Below, in pieces: positions 43,888 through 54,072 of a stretch of 64,000 nt of DNA. How positions within the stretch are numbered: the first letter of the stretch is position 1; each line of letters begins with the position of its first letter. The translations under genes were made by a program, and so were the position numbers. A model generated the notes under the pieces. That model worked only from the letters and a program-made list of their open reading frames with translations, was not told where the DNA came from and ran no database searches. Source of the stretch: Mucilaginibacter terrae (GTDB taxonomy: Bacteria; Bacteroidota; Bacteroidia; Sphingobacteriales; Sphingobacteriaceae); the NCBI RefSeq assembly GCF_031951985.1, contig NZ_JAVLVU010000001.1, forward strand, positions 3,348,001 through 3,412,000. Direction: 5' to 3'.

Positions 43888-45450
43888 ATGGCTATAAAAC
43901 TAAATAAAGAAGAAAGCCTGTTCAGAAATGAGTTGCTTTTTACAGTTGATGCGAAAGCTGTTAATATTGATAATACTCTTGTCAATTTGTTCATGCTACT
44001 CAAACATAACGGAATACGTCCAAAACAAAGAGCGCGTTCCGGCGGAAATACTTTTATTGAAATACCCACTTTAAAAAAGGTTTTCGCAAAGCTTGAAGAA
44101 GATGGTGCCGTTACTGGTTTTAAAGAAAACCCAGAAGCAACTGAATTATGGATAAGAAGTAATTTAGTCAATATGGTTTTTAGAGGCAATATCGATAAAG
44201 AAAAAATATCGTCGCTTAGGCCTATCCATTTAGAATGTTACAGAGTTCGAAATGCTGCTAATACCAGAGATTACAATACTGCAGATCAGGTATATTTAAT
44301 GTTAGGCATGAATCCTACAGTTAAAGAGGATTTAAAAAACTTCCTAATGGAGGGCTGGGATCAAACTACTAATAAAATTAATGTGTCTAATGGTTTGGAT
44401 GTAGACAGCCTGGGTTTATTGCATATCATAAAAAATGTTAAACCTGGTTTTTTTGAAAGCAACTCGAATCTTAACCAAATATATCCTGTTCTTCAAAAAC
44501 AAGCGGAATTGTTTTGCGATGACGTAAGAAGGTTATTGGTATACAAAAGATTAATTCCAAGAAACGTCTTGATTGATTACCTTAAAACTGTCACCTCCTT
44601 TCACCTTTCACTATATATTCAAAAGTTAATTTATCTGCTTCCTAAAATGATTAAAAGCGGCAAAATTGACATTCTCGACGATTGGAATATTGTTTTGGAT
44701 GCAACGGACAACTATGAAAGTAAAGTGGCAAAGATAGCTGCTGATGATGCCGAAAGTTTAACTAATAAAATCTATGATTATATAAAATCAACGTTTCAGG
44801 TAAATGCTGCCTTAAGGCGATTAAAGTTAGATAAGAATAATTCAGATAACCTAAACAAGGCTTTTAAAATATTAAAAGAGAAACCAGCAGATTTTGAAAT
44901 CTATTTTGAAACACAATGGGACAATCTGTATAGTACTTTGGAAGAAGAAGACAAAATCCTCATCCAAGATATGGTACGGTATGAGGACACTTATTTTGAC
45001 CGATATATTGAAACGATACTCAAAACAAGGGGAACATATCAATATCGATTCAATAATCAACTGATTGATAATCTTTCTCAAAAAAATAATGAACGAGGTT
45101 TTATGGCCCAAGGTAGAAGCCGAAAACATCCAAAGCGATTTGTACTTGGAACTCGGTTGCTTGAAACTTTAGTTCAAATTCTTGTTCTGGAATCCAAAGA
45201 AAACCAGTTTAACACCAGGACCTTATCAATTGAAGAACTTATTCAAAATATTCGGGATCGTTATGGCTTAGTGATAAATGGTTTAAATGAAAAACGCTTT
45301 GAAGATGCCGACTTACAAACGCACCTAGCCTTTAAGGAAAATGTGGAAGCGTTTAAGAAAAAGCTTCGCCAAATAGGTTTTTACAACGATTTGAGTGACG
45401 CTTACATTCTACAAAGAATAAGGCCACGTTATGAATTAAATGCGCAGTAA
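43888..45450 (+). CDS. Unknown defence protein, possibly MAD7-like
   Basis: This 520-residue protein starts MAIKLNKEESLFRNELLFTV. It has no enzymatic motif I can name: it is mostly helical, and a basic segment RSRKHPKRFVLGTRLLETLV lies near residue 410. Its position between a kinase and a HerA-like ATPase is the one I recall for MAD7 of the MADS system, but that is from memory. It begins 2 bp after the kinase gene and overlaps the ATPase gene by 11 nt. Confidence 0.6.
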   Translation: MAIKLNKEESLFRNELLFTVDAKAVNIDNTLVNLFMLLKHNGIRPKQRARSGGNTFIEIPTLKKVFAKLEEDGAVTGFKENPEATELWIRSNLVNMVFRGNIDKEKISSLRPIHLECYRVRNAANTRDYNTADQVYLMLGMNPTVKEDLKNFLMEGWDQTTNKINVSNGLDVDSLGLLHIIKNVKPGFFESNSNLNQIYPVLQKQAELFCDDVRRLLVYKRLIPRNVLIDYLKTVTSFHLSLYIQKLIYLLPKMIKSGKIDILDDWNIVLDATDNYESKVAKIAADDAESLTNKIYDYIKSTFQVNAALRRLKLDKNNSDNLNKAFKILKEKPADFEIYFETQWDNLYSTLEEEDKILIQDMVRYEDTYFDRYIETILKTRGTYQYRFNNQLIDNLSQKNNERGFMAQGRSRKHPKRFVLGTRLLETLVQILVLESKENQFNTRTLSIEELIQNIRDRYGLVINGLNEKRFEDADLQTHLAFKENVEAFKKKLRQIGFYNDLSDAYILQRIRPRYELNAQ

Positions 45451-48400
45451 GATGGAAATGCACAAGACTCCTAATACCTATTACAAAAAAATAATTGACC
45501 TTATTCTTCAACTACATCAGGATGATCTTAGTCAGGCTATTCCTGGTCACTGTATGAAAATTACAGGTCTTGGAATAGGTGAGTTAGATTTTTTATGGAA
45601 TGTTATATATGTTCAATATCCTGGAATTGAAACCTACATAGTTTCTGATGAACAGAAAGATGATAATAAATTTATATCAGCTACTAAGCTGATCGAACTT
45701 AGAAACAGGCAAGAAGCGCCATTATTGGTTTTGATTCCTTCAAACAGCAGGACGGCAGCAGAAGATTCGTACGGTAACGCTACATTCAAAGAAATTTCAT
45801 TAGACGGGATTGAAGTTAAGCTAAAAAATCAGCTGCTAGCAAATGTTCCAGAAAAACGAGCCTATATCCTAAAAAATGAAATTTTAAATTACCTAAACTC
45901 ATATGATTTAAATACAGTCAATATAATTAAGTATTTAATAGCATTGGAATCCGACGGTTTTTCAGATGAGGCAATAGGTAATCATATTTATCTGTTAAAC
46001 TTAATTCCGGATACTAAATTGATACTAGAGCCGGAAAAAGTAAGATCACGGCTTAATTTCAATATAGCAAGTACAAACCTACTAAGTACATTTAGCAAAC
46101 CACTATACGATAGAATTTCAGAATTACCATTAAAACCCAATACCCTACAAAAGACTCTAGTAGATTTTATAAAGGCGGAAAACGAAGCGCGGAATGCTGA
46201 AGATATTTGCAGGATCATTTTTGAAAAATACAGCCATTTGAATTTCGCGCAATGGGAAATTCCAGATTTGGATTTTACGCACATTAAGCTATTTGCCGAG
46301 GAAATAAAATCTGTCGACTTCAAAGTAGAAGAAGGAAAAAAAGTTCTACATATTGAAGAAAATAAGACTTCTAAAGTTCGTGTTAGATTTAGTACTAATC
46401 CCTATCCTAAAGACATTGCCGACCTTAAGTTTTTTAAAGTCATTTTGATGGCTGTGGACGGAGGTGCGGGCGAAGAAATATCGGTATTACGACAATTAAA
46501 GAATACAATTTCTACACGTCCTTACCGTGAAGCAACGGTTGAATTAAATTCTAACGTTATTGAAGAAGGTTCGTACTTTTTTAAGGTATTAGCGGAAGAC
46601 GAACATGGGAATGTTTTAAATGCGGATGACGATTTTAAGGATACTAAAATTCAAAAAGGCTGGGAAGAAGCCAAAGTACTTGACGATAAAGCCATAAAAA
46701 GTAATTTTCGGTATAAGCTTTCGTGTGATACAGAAGACTTTGATTATGTAATAGACGAAACTGTAGACCGTGACAACGATCAACGTAAGGACAAGCTGAA
46801 TAACGTTTTACAGGCCTATTTCAAATATAAAATTGAAAAACTTAAATCAGACCTTGAAGCTGTAGACCCTATCCCATCTGAACACTCTAATGTTTGGATA
46901 AGCGATTTAAAAAAGCACAATTCAATTTTTCATATTAATTACTCTGAAAAGCACAACTACCAAATTACATTGTCCTCAAAATTACGGGAGATTGAAAATT
47001 CGTTTCTCAATAATGGTGATTGTTTTGGCTATGTGAAAGGTACTCTTAAAAGTAATTCATCCGCGGTTGGTTATGAAAACTTGCAATTTGTCGAAAGTAA
47101 TTTGACAGATATTGTTCCCTCGGAGATTATTCAACTTAGACAAGAGATTTTTGCTTACATCCAAAATTCAAATGATGCCGGTAATGGTGTGTTTGAAACA
47201 GCAGATATATATAAACATAAAGATCTGATAAAAAATTACATTCAACTTTTCACAGATTGGACTACTTCCCTTAATGAGCAGGTTGCAAATGATGAGTTGA
47301 GTGCAGAGGAACGCAGTAAAATCCAACATTTTCTTACTGAGCTACAAATTCTTGATATTGCAAGAATAAAAACTAAACTTCCCAACGGTGAACGCACGGA
47401 AGCACTTTTGTTATCTCCTTTGCATCCATTAAGATTAGCCTGGACTTTACAACTTATTGAAGTCTTTAATGAATGGGAGCAAAAAACAAAGGAATATTCA
47501 GGCTATAAAGATTCTTGGACCAAAAACCTGGACTATTTGTTTGAAGGCTTACTATCGCCTGAAAATAATCCGTTGGTTTTAGTTGAGCCAAATTCGTTCA
47601 AGAATTATCATTACTCTGGTGAACTTGCTTATGGTTGGGGGTTGTACTTAAATGTGTCGTCTGATGAGTCTAAGAATGGAATGACTTCTGTTTCGAGACA
47701 AATGAAACATTATTTACGTCAATTATTTAATATAACGAAGGACAACTATGTGGAAACCGACATCAGCCAGAAACTGGTTGTTCGACACTTTAAAAATTAC
47801 CTGTCACAACATCCTTACACCGACAAGCTTATAATAAATCTTATAAATTCTGGTGATTCATCTGTATTTGCCGATGCCTTTGTTGAATTAGAGCGGGAAG
47901 AGATCTTTAAAGGAGTTAAATATGAAGTAAGAATTTTTAAAGGTGATGATAAAATCATTGAACATGGCGAGGCTTTAAAAGCCTTAATTAATCCGGAATT
48001 TAATGTTACTGAAGAAGCAGAAGCTTTTTCCCAGCCATCAAAAAATAGGCTTTTTCCAAAATTAAGATTCTCCATTAATAGCCTAACTGATTATTTAACC
48101 ACCCCGTTCAAATTTACATCTCATTTAAGCTTTTTAATCAGTCCATTCCCTATTACAGTAGAATTGATTAAACCACATAAAGACGATCGTAATTTTTATC
48201 TTAACGGCCTGTTAACAGAATCAACTGTGAACGTTGATGAGGATAATAATGAAGTAAAATGGAATAGATTCATCCGTCCAAATAATCTGTCCATTAATTA
48301 TTCCGGCGCAGGCGTAATAGGCATTAAACTATTTGAAAATATCCAATCTTTTATTGCAGGCGCGTTAGCGTCAAAACAAACCGATTCTGTTCCCTCCACG

Positions 48401-50887
48401 CAATTAAGATTGAATGATAGGGACAAAGTTTTATTAACTCATTTGCATGACTATTCCGATTGGGTGATAACTTTTGACAAAAATTTAGGCCCTCAGATAT
48501 TCGACCAGCCATCGAAAGACGGAAAAATACCATTTCTCCTTGATTATGTTCCAGGAGAAGAAGTTTCCGGAATTACTTCCTACCTCACTACCAGACCAAC
48601 TTCTGAAGTATTGGGTCTCCTGGGACCACATTTTCAAGAATTCAATTTGGATATTCATAAAGCTGAGGATGAAAAGAAAATAAAAATCTTGCTGGAAGAT
48701 TTACGAGCGGTTAGTAGTTCTTTGGTATTACAGCTTAACTCTTCGAAGAATAAAGCATTTGAAGTGATTGGCTCAGCATTCACAAAGCGGATACTAGAGA
48801 AAAAAGGCTTTTTAGAAGAGTCATTTCTTATCCCGATTGATCTACATCAAAATCTTTTCGAAAACTTACCAATAGATAGCAAAAGCAGGGCAGATAACTT
48901 ATTAGTTTCTATTGATCCAGAGAAGAAGGATATAAGCATTTCGATAATAGAAATCAAGTGCAGAAAGTCACTGGGTGAGGCAGAAAATATCGAACTCAAA
49001 GAGAAAATTAAAGAACAAATTGAAAATACAATAACCGCGTTAAGAATACATTTTGATCCTGAGTTTCATTTATCATTTGATAGGTTAGATAGAGAAATAA
49101 AGAATAAAGAATTAAAGTCGCTTTTGAGTTTTTATATTGAGCGGGCACATCGTTATGAATACTTGAGCGAGAACGCATATGAAAGCTACCTTGCGTTTTT
49201 GCAAATTTTGGATGCCGGATTTAAGTTAAAATTCAACAAGCTCGGTTTTATTTTTAATTTTTCTGCTTTAAAAAAACATCAGAAAGAATCACCGGAACAT
49301 GATTTAACTTTCTTCACTTTTGGGGGTAAATTAATTGAGGAAATTCTTGATCCAGATTCCGACTTGAATACCAGAAGGTTGGAAGACAATGAATTTGACA
49401 TTGAGTTGAGCTCTGCACTTGGTACAAATAACTCCCTGAAACCTTTTATACAGAAATTTCAATCGAAAGAACCTAAAAAGCTTGAGGCAATAACCGAAAC
49501 ACATCAGTACGAACCTAACCCAATACGAGCAATTTCCACAATTCAGACAGATGTTGAGGTGACAATTGCGGCTGAGCCGAATGAAGAATATATTGTGACT
49601 TCCCCATTAAATAATCAAATCGCGAGTGACGACGAATCGCTCGTTGATCAATACCCTAGCAACGATTCTCACATTACCCCTGACTACGACATACTTATCG
49701 GTAAAAGTTCAGATAGTACTCAATTTGGGGTTCTGGGTGAAAGCAAACATGGAAAAAAAATCGCCATAGACTTGAGCGAAACTAATACTATCAGTCTTTT
49801 TGGTGTACAGGGCGGAGGTAAGAGTTACACGATTGGCACCATTTCAGAGATGGTTTTAAAGCAATTCAATAATATAAACCAATTACCCGCGCCTCTTGCT
49901 GGTGTAATATTTCATTATAGTGAAAGCATGGATTATGAACCAGAATTTACGTCCATGATTTATCCAAACAACCAAGAGACTGAGCTTAAAAATTTAAAAG
50001 AAAAATATGGTGCTGAACCAGATAATATCGACGATGTAATAATACTTACTCCAAAAGACAAAATTGAAGAAAGACAGTTGGAGTATCCTTCTATCAGTGT
50101 TCTGCCGATTGCATTCAATTCTAAAGAATTGAGCGTCCAAGATTGGATGTTCATCTTAGGTGCAGTTGGAAACGATTCCGCTTACATAAAGCAACTTAAA
50201 GCTATTATGAAGGAGCATCGAAGAAATATCACATTAGAAAGTATTATAGAAAGTGTAGAATCCTCCGAATTACTTTCAAATTCACAAAAAGCATTAGCAA
50301 GGCAGAAATTAAGTTTTGCAAGTGAATATATTGATGACACATATATGCTTCGCGAATTACTTAAACCAGGCAGATTAATCATTGTTGATTTACGGGATGA
50401 GTTTATTGTGAAAGACGAAGCTCTCGGTTTATTCGTTATCATGTTAAATATCTTTTCGGCAGTAAAAAATTCTAATGGTGCGCACTTTAACAAATTTATT
50501 GTTTTTGATGAAGCGCATAAATACATGGACAATAAAGATCTGACTGGTAATATCGTTACAGCCATTCGTGAGATGCGACATAAAGGGGTAAGTATAATGA
50601 TTGCAAGCCAAGATCCACCGAGCTTGCCGAACGAAATAATTGAATTAAGCTCGATTGTTTTATTACATAAGTTTAATAGTCCTCAATGGTTAAAGCACAT
50701 TCAAAAGTCAATTACTCAACTTTCATCTCTTTTACCAGGTGATATGAGCACATTAACGCCAGGGGAAGGATTTTTATGGGCTACGAAAGCAACAGACAAA
50801 GGGATTTCTGTAAAACCAGTAAAAATCGCAACAAGACCAAGAGTAACTAAGCATGGTGGTGGGACAATTCAGGCAACAGGAAAGTAA
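45440..50887 (+). CDS. Giant HerA/FtsK-like ATPase, MAD8-like
   Basis: The 1815-residue protein ends in a HerA-type ATPase: Walker A GVQGGGKSYT at about 1455, Walker B FIVFDEAHKYM at about 1687, and sensor-like IMIASQDPPSLP at about 1720. The long N-terminal part is unknown. Within it, residues about 1145-1175 (NLLVSIDPEKKDISISIIEI followed by KCRKS) look like a PD-(D/E)XK core, Asp then ExK. It could translocate along DNA and cut, standing in for the missing HsdR. A second Met at codon 5 is an alternative start. It overlaps the next gene by one base in TAATG. Confidence 0.78.
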   Translation: MRSKMEMHKTPNTYYKKIIDLILQLHQDDLSQAIPGHCMKITGLGIGELDFLWNVIYVQYPGIETYIVSDEQKDDNKFISATKLIELRNRQEAPLLVLIPSNSRTAAEDSYGNATFKEISLDGIEVKLKNQLLANVPEKRAYILKNEILNYLNSYDLNTVNIIKYLIALESDGFSDEAIGNHIYLLNLIPDTKLILEPEKVRSRLNFNIASTNLLSTFSKPLYDRISELPLKPNTLQKTLVDFIKAENEARNAEDICRIIFEKYSHLNFAQWEIPDLDFTHIKLFAEEIKSVDFKVEEGKKVLHIEENKTSKVRVRFSTNPYPKDIADLKFFKVILMAVDGGAGEEISVLRQLKNTISTRPYREATVELNSNVIEEGSYFFKVLAEDEHGNVLNADDDFKDTKIQKGWEEAKVLDDKAIKSNFRYKLSCDTEDFDYVIDETVDRDNDQRKDKLNNVLQAYFKYKIEKLKSDLEAVDPIPSEHSNVWISDLKKHNSIFHINYSEKHNYQITLSSKLREIENSFLNNGDCFGYVKGTLKSNSSAVGYENLQFVESNLTDIVPSEIIQLRQEIFAYIQNSNDAGNGVFETADIYKHKDLIKNYIQLFTDWTTSLNEQVANDELSAEERSKIQHFLTELQILDIARIKTKLPNGERTEALLLSPLHPLRLAWTLQLIEVFNEWEQKTKEYSGYKDSWTKNLDYLFEGLLSPENNPLVLVEPNSFKNYHYSGELAYGWGLYLNVSSDESKNGMTSVSRQMKHYLRQLFNITKDNYVETDISQKLVVRHFKNYLSQHPYTDKLIINLINSGDSSVFADAFVELEREEIFKGVKYEVRIFKGDDKIIEHGEALKALINPEFNVTEEAEAFSQPSKNRLFPKLRFSINSLTDYLTTPFKFTSHLSFLISPFPITVELIKPHKDDRNFYLNGLLTESTVNVDEDNNEVKWNRFIRPNNLSINYSGAGVIGIKLFENIQSFIAGALASKQTDSVPSTQLRLNDRDKVLLTHLHDYSDWVITFDKNLGPQIFDQPSKDGKIPFLLDYVPGEEVSGITSYLTTRPTSEVLGLLGPHFQEFNLDIHKAEDEKKIKILLEDLRAVSSSLVLQLNSSKNKAFEVIGSAFTKRILEKKGFLEESFLIPIDLHQNLFENLPIDSKSRADNLLVSIDPEKKDISISIIEIKCRKSLGEAENIELKEKIKEQIENTITALRIHFDPEFHLSFDRLDREIKNKELKSLLSFYIERAHRYEYLSENAYESYLAFLQILDAGFKLKFNKLGFIFNFSALKKHQKESPEHDLTFFTFGGKLIEEILDPDSDLNTRRLEDNEFDIELSSALGTNNSLKPFIQKFQSKEPKKLEAITETHQYEPNPIRAISTIQTDVEVTIAAEPNEEYIVTSPLNNQIASDDESLVDQYPSNDSHITPDYDILIGKSSDSTQFGVLGESKHGKKIAIDLSETNTISLFGVQGGGKSYTIGTISEMVLKQFNNINQLPAPLAGVIFHYSESMDYEPEFTSMIYPNNQETELKNLKEKYGAEPDNIDDVIILTPKDKIEERQLEYPSISVLPIAFNSKELSVQDWMFILGAVGNDSAYIKQLKAIMKEHRRNITLESIIESVESSELLSNSQKALARQKLSFASEYIDDTYMLRELLKPGRLIIVDLRDEFIVKDEALGLFVIMLNIFSAVKNSNGAHFNKFIVFDEAHKYMDNKDLTGNIVTAIREMRHKGVSIMIASQDPPSLPNEIIELSSIVLLHKFNSPQWLKHIQKSITQLSSLLPGDMSTLTPGEGFLWATKATDKGISVKPVKIATRPRVTKHGGGTIQATGK

Positions 50888-51591
50888 TGAAGTCGATTAT
50901 GCACACACATCCTGGTAAGAGAGATGTAAATCAAGATTTCATTTTAGCTAAAAACTTGAATTTCGATGGCTTTCTGTTTTTGGTGGCCGATGGAATGGGC
51001 GGTTACCATGATGGTGAAATTGCATCACGTTTGGTTGCTGAAAATATTTCAACGTATCTCTCCACTGCTAACGATATTAATATAAACAATATCCAGAAAG
51101 CAGTGAATAAAGCGAATTTAGTTATAAGGCAGTTTAAAGAAAAATCAGGCCAGAAGCTAGGAGCAACCGTAGGTGGCGTCGTTCTTGCATCAAATCAAGC
51201 ATTGTGTTTTTGGGTTGGCGATGTCAAAATATTTCATTTAAAAAACAATAAGCTTCAAAATGAATCTTATTCACACACATTAATGAATGAGGTAATTGAT
51301 AACAGTTCCATTACTGATACTAAACAACTAAATAAGTATAAGCATGTGGTCACTAGATCTGTACAAGGCGAAGTTGAACGTTCGAAAATAGATTATTTTA
51401 AAATAACCAATTTTAGTGACAGTGATTCTCTATTTATGTGTTCAGATGGAGTCACAGATATTCTTAGCGGAATTCAAATTGAGCATATTTTTAATTCTTC
51501 AAATACGCATACTGATGCCATGAAAATTATAGAAGATAGGCTGGTGAATGAAGCAAGCGATAACTTTTCTATGATATTGATAAGTTGTTAA
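50887..51591 (+). CDS. PP2C-type protein phosphatase
   Basis: The 234-residue protein has all main PP2C motifs: RDVNQDF (residues 12-18), LVADGMGGYHDGE (about 32-44), LGATVGGVVL, FMCSDGVTDIL (about 180-190) and the C-terminal SDNFSMI. These supply the metal-binding aspartates. It starts inside the stop codon of the ATPase gene, so it belongs to the same operon and most likely reverses the phosphorylation made by the kinase at 39746. No signal peptide or membrane segment is seen. Confidence 0.9.
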   Translation: MKSIMHTHPGKRDVNQDFILAKNLNFDGFLFLVADGMGGYHDGEIASRLVAENISTYLSTANDININNIQKAVNKANLVIRQFKEKSGQKLGATVGGVVLASNQALCFWVGDVKIFHLKNNKLQNESYSHTLMNEVIDNSSITDTKQLNKYKHVVTRSVQGEVERSKIDYFKITNFSDSDSLFMCSDGVTDILSGIQIEHIFNSSNTHTDAMKIIEDRLVNEASDNFSMILISC

Positions 51592-51817
51592 TTACTATGA
51601 CTTCATTTGTTGCTTGCAAGGTATCATATTAACAAATCTTATTAACGTGCATTAAAAAGCGGTAACTAGTGCGAATTTTCCTCCTAATCCTTATCTTTAC
51701 GATAGAAAAAGTTCTTTAAAAACAACTCATGGTTACTCAAATTATACGGTGACTTTTAAGGTGCCTCTGTTGGTTTCTGAGTTTATAAATAATTGATATT
51801 TAAATAAATATGGTAAT

Positions 51818-51845
51818 GGTTCGAGTCCCGTCCATTCCGCTAAAA
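51818..51845 (+). repeat. attR, right direct repeat of the integrated element
   Basis: This is an exact 28-bp copy of 15839-15866. It carries only the 3' end of tRNA-Asp, with no tRNA body upstream, and the flanking sequence 5' of it is AT-rich element DNA. Confidence 0.9.
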
Positions 51846-51864
51846 GGGTATAAAAACCCACTGG

Positions 51865-51894
51865 AAGCGCTTAAATCGATGATTTAGGCGCTTT
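51865..51894 (+). terminator. Original chromosomal terminator of tRNA-Asp
   Basis: AAGCGCTTAAAT pairs with ATTTAGGCGCTT (one G-T pair) and is followed by a T run. It is the counterpart of the terminator at 15886 and probably served the tRNA before integration. Confidence 0.7.
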
Positions 51895-52713
51895 TTTGTT
51901 ATTATTAATTTATCAAACGTCTTATATTCTGGCTATAGAGAATTTCAGTGTCTTAGAATGAAATCAAAGCGCCATGAATAAGGTACATTATAAGTTAAAA
52001 CGGATACTTTCACAACGAATATCGTTTCTTCGAAATCTTTTACCAATTACTTAACTCCCAAGTCAACGATGTTGAGTTTTTAAAAAAAAGCCGGCAAAGA
52101 TGGCAAGCCCATAACACACTCTGGTACACCCAAATAAAATGGCGATTGTAGCAGGCAGCTGCGCAACCGTTGATTGTTAAGTGTTATGACAAGCAGGTCC
52201 GGCTCGTCATTATTTATCAACATTATAAAATGGATGATAGGGCTTATTCATAAGGATGCTCATCAATTTCTGTTTATACAAAAATTAAAGCTAAAATAGT
52301 TGAAGTGAGGGTGAAGAGTTCATGAATTTATGATAAGATAAGTTATGCAAGAATAAGTAAAATAAGATATTTAAATTTATCATTTTCAATGCCAGGTCTT
52401 AGATCATTAGACAGCAAATTCTATAAAAGTTAGAATCTTTCGCCGATTAGACTTGAGCCGTTCGTTCAAATGCTTTGTCTTTGTTCACAACTTTTCATGC
52501 GTTGAGCTTCTGGAATTCGAATCAGCTTCTTTATGGCAACAATCGCAAGACAGTTGACTTAATGTATAGCAAGCATAATAAAAGTCAAACATCGCTTCAA
52601 TTATCGAGTGCTTCAGCGATATACCCGCAATTAACTTTGCCGGTATAAGCAATAACAAGTATTTTTAAAAAATTTGAATACGGAACACTTGTTTACAGGT
52701 CGGTATAGCGTTA

Positions 52714-54072
52714 ATGATACGATATTTTACTCTTCTGCTTTTAGTTATAAGTATAATTAATTGCTCTGCAGCTTCCGGTACATGGGAAAGTACAGTTACC
52801 GGTTGTAATATTAAGTTTACCGCAACCGAAGCCACAACTCCGGCTAAAGACTTTGCTGGCAACTATGTAACCGTAGTTTACCTCGAAAATCTTAACCTTA
52901 AAAACGCAGGACGAAACTCAAATCAGGCAAACGTAGCATGGCTTCTGGCTCAGGGTTACCGGGTTATTGAATTGAACTATGCCGGTGATAAGCGTACTGT
53001 TTCGCCGGTTATTAATCAAGATATTATGGCCATTAACAAAGCCATTGCTAATGGTAGTTTTTGCGGCTACAAGGATTGTTCACACGAGCAGTCGTACGTT
53101 TTATTTGAGGGGTACCGCATAGTACGCAATGTGCCATATTTTAAAGATGACCCAACGGTGTATAACAGCCCTATCGAATATAAAGAGGGCGTTTACCTGA
53201 AAATGGACATCGTATACCCCGCTAACCCTGCTAAGCCAGTGCCGGTTATATTATCGTTCTCGTACAGTAACAGCTATGCAACTTATAATGGCGGGAAAAA
53301 AGCCTTAACCGATGAGCATAAAAATCAAAGGCTAAAACTGGAATACTCCCTTGCTGCTTTTAATGATTCGTTTTTAGAAGGCGCGCCTGCTAATGGCATG
53401 GCCTGGGCTATAGCCGATCATCCTAAGTATTGCCAATGGGGTAAAGGTAAACCGGTTAATGGCCGGGAAGATACTTATAAATCATACCAAACCAATCCAG
53501 ATGCAGCACGGAAAGTACGGTCGGCTGTGCGCACATTGCGTAAAATGGACAAGGAGTTGGGGTTATCGGGTAAAATAGGGATTTATGGTTTTTCGCGCGG
53601 ATCAACGGCAGGCTCTTTGGCCGTTGGCGATAGAAGCGTAGAGGGTATTGATACAGCCGGATTTAATACCGGCACATCGGCTAAGGTTCAGGCTGCGGCT
53701 CTTGGCCCCGGGGTTTTTGATTATACACAGATTTACAATATCTTAAATGATGGCGATGGTAACCTGGAAACCCGTTGCGTATGGGCTTGGGGAGAGTTGG
53801 ATAAAAATTATGCATTATGGCGATCTATGGGTTCGGCTTACTTAGTGCAATCATCTGCTTCGCCGGTTATGTTTTTTCATAATACCGATGATGATTATTA
53901 TTATCAGGATCAGATAGCTCATTTTAAAGCCAGACTGGATTCGCTGCACGTCCCTGTTTCAACAATGGTTAACTATGGCAATGGGCACTCTGTTCCCCAA
54001 ACCCCCGAATCGTTAAACCAGCTTTACCGCTTTTTTAGTAAGTATCTTAAGCCTCTGGCAGTGCGTAAATAA
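52714..54072 (+). CDS. Secreted alpha/beta-hydrolase-fold protein
   Basis: The 452-residue protein has an N-terminal export signal (MIRYFTLLLLVISIINCSAA), possibly a lipoprotein signal ending at Cys17. The hydrolase fold shows VYLKMDIVYPAN (strand), a nucleophile elbow GIYGFSRGSTAG with Ser in the middle, an acid candidate in FFHNTDDDYYY, and a late His in GNGHSVPQ. This order (Ser, Asp, His) fits a dienelactone-hydrolase or peptidase-like esterase. The substrate is unknown. It is the first intact gene after the element. Confidence 0.75.
   Translation: MIRYFTLLLLVISIINCSAASGTWESTVTGCNIKFTATEATTPAKDFAGNYVTVVYLENLNLKNAGRNSNQANVAWLLAQGYRVIELNYAGDKRTVSPVINQDIMAINKAIANGSFCGYKDCSHEQSYVLFEGYRIVRNVPYFKDDPTVYNSPIEYKEGVYLKMDIVYPANPAKPVPVILSFSYSNSYATYNGGKKALTDEHKNQRLKLEYSLAAFNDSFLEGAPANGMAWAIADHPKYCQWGKGKPVNGREDTYKSYQTNPDAARKVRSAVRTLRKMDKELGLSGKIGIYGFSRGSTAGSLAVGDRSVEGIDTAGFNTGTSAKVQAAALGPGVFDYTQIYNILNDGDGNLETRCVWAWGELDKNYALWRSMGSAYLVQSSASPVMFFHNTDDDYYYQDQIAHFKARLDSLHVPVSTMVNYGNGHSVPQTPESLNQLYRFFSKYLKPLAVRK

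Larger units (their letters stand above)
15839..51845. mobile_element. Integrative mobilisable element in tRNA-Asp, about 36 kb
   Basis: Identical 28-bp repeats (15839-15866 and 51818-51845) bound a region that begins with a tyrosine integrase and contains MobC-like, relaxase and ArdC genes. I see no type IV secretion genes, so transfer would depend on a helper; hence integrative mobilisable rather than conjugative element. The cargo is two large defence clusters, a decayed nuclease gene, a HEPN protein and an XRE regulator. The right part (33.3-51.6 kb) is visibly richer in A+T than the left, suggesting stepwise assembly. Genes in the element run mostly on the plus strand. Confidence 0.88.
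51592..52713. other. Gene-poor spacer across attR
   Basis: The first part belongs to the element, the part after 51845 to the chromosome. CGGTGACTT near 51749 resembles the arm sites at 15962. A frame of about 48 codons around 51999-52150 (FHNEYRFFEIFYQLLNSQ) may be a gene fragment, but I cannot assign it. The rest is AT-rich without features. Confidence 0.4.

Noticed and set aside
51811..51845. Second tRNA-Asp gene
   Set aside because: Only the 3' 22 bases of the tRNA are present; D and anticodon arms are absent, so it is the attR repeat.
51999..52150. Small gene in the spacer after attR
   Set aside because: About 48 codons without a good start or recognisable family; at most a fragment.
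53572..53610. Serine protease (GxSxG) call for the 452-aa protein
   Set aside because: GFSRGS sits in an alpha/beta-hydrolase context with late Asp and His; a specific peptidase family cannot be claimed.
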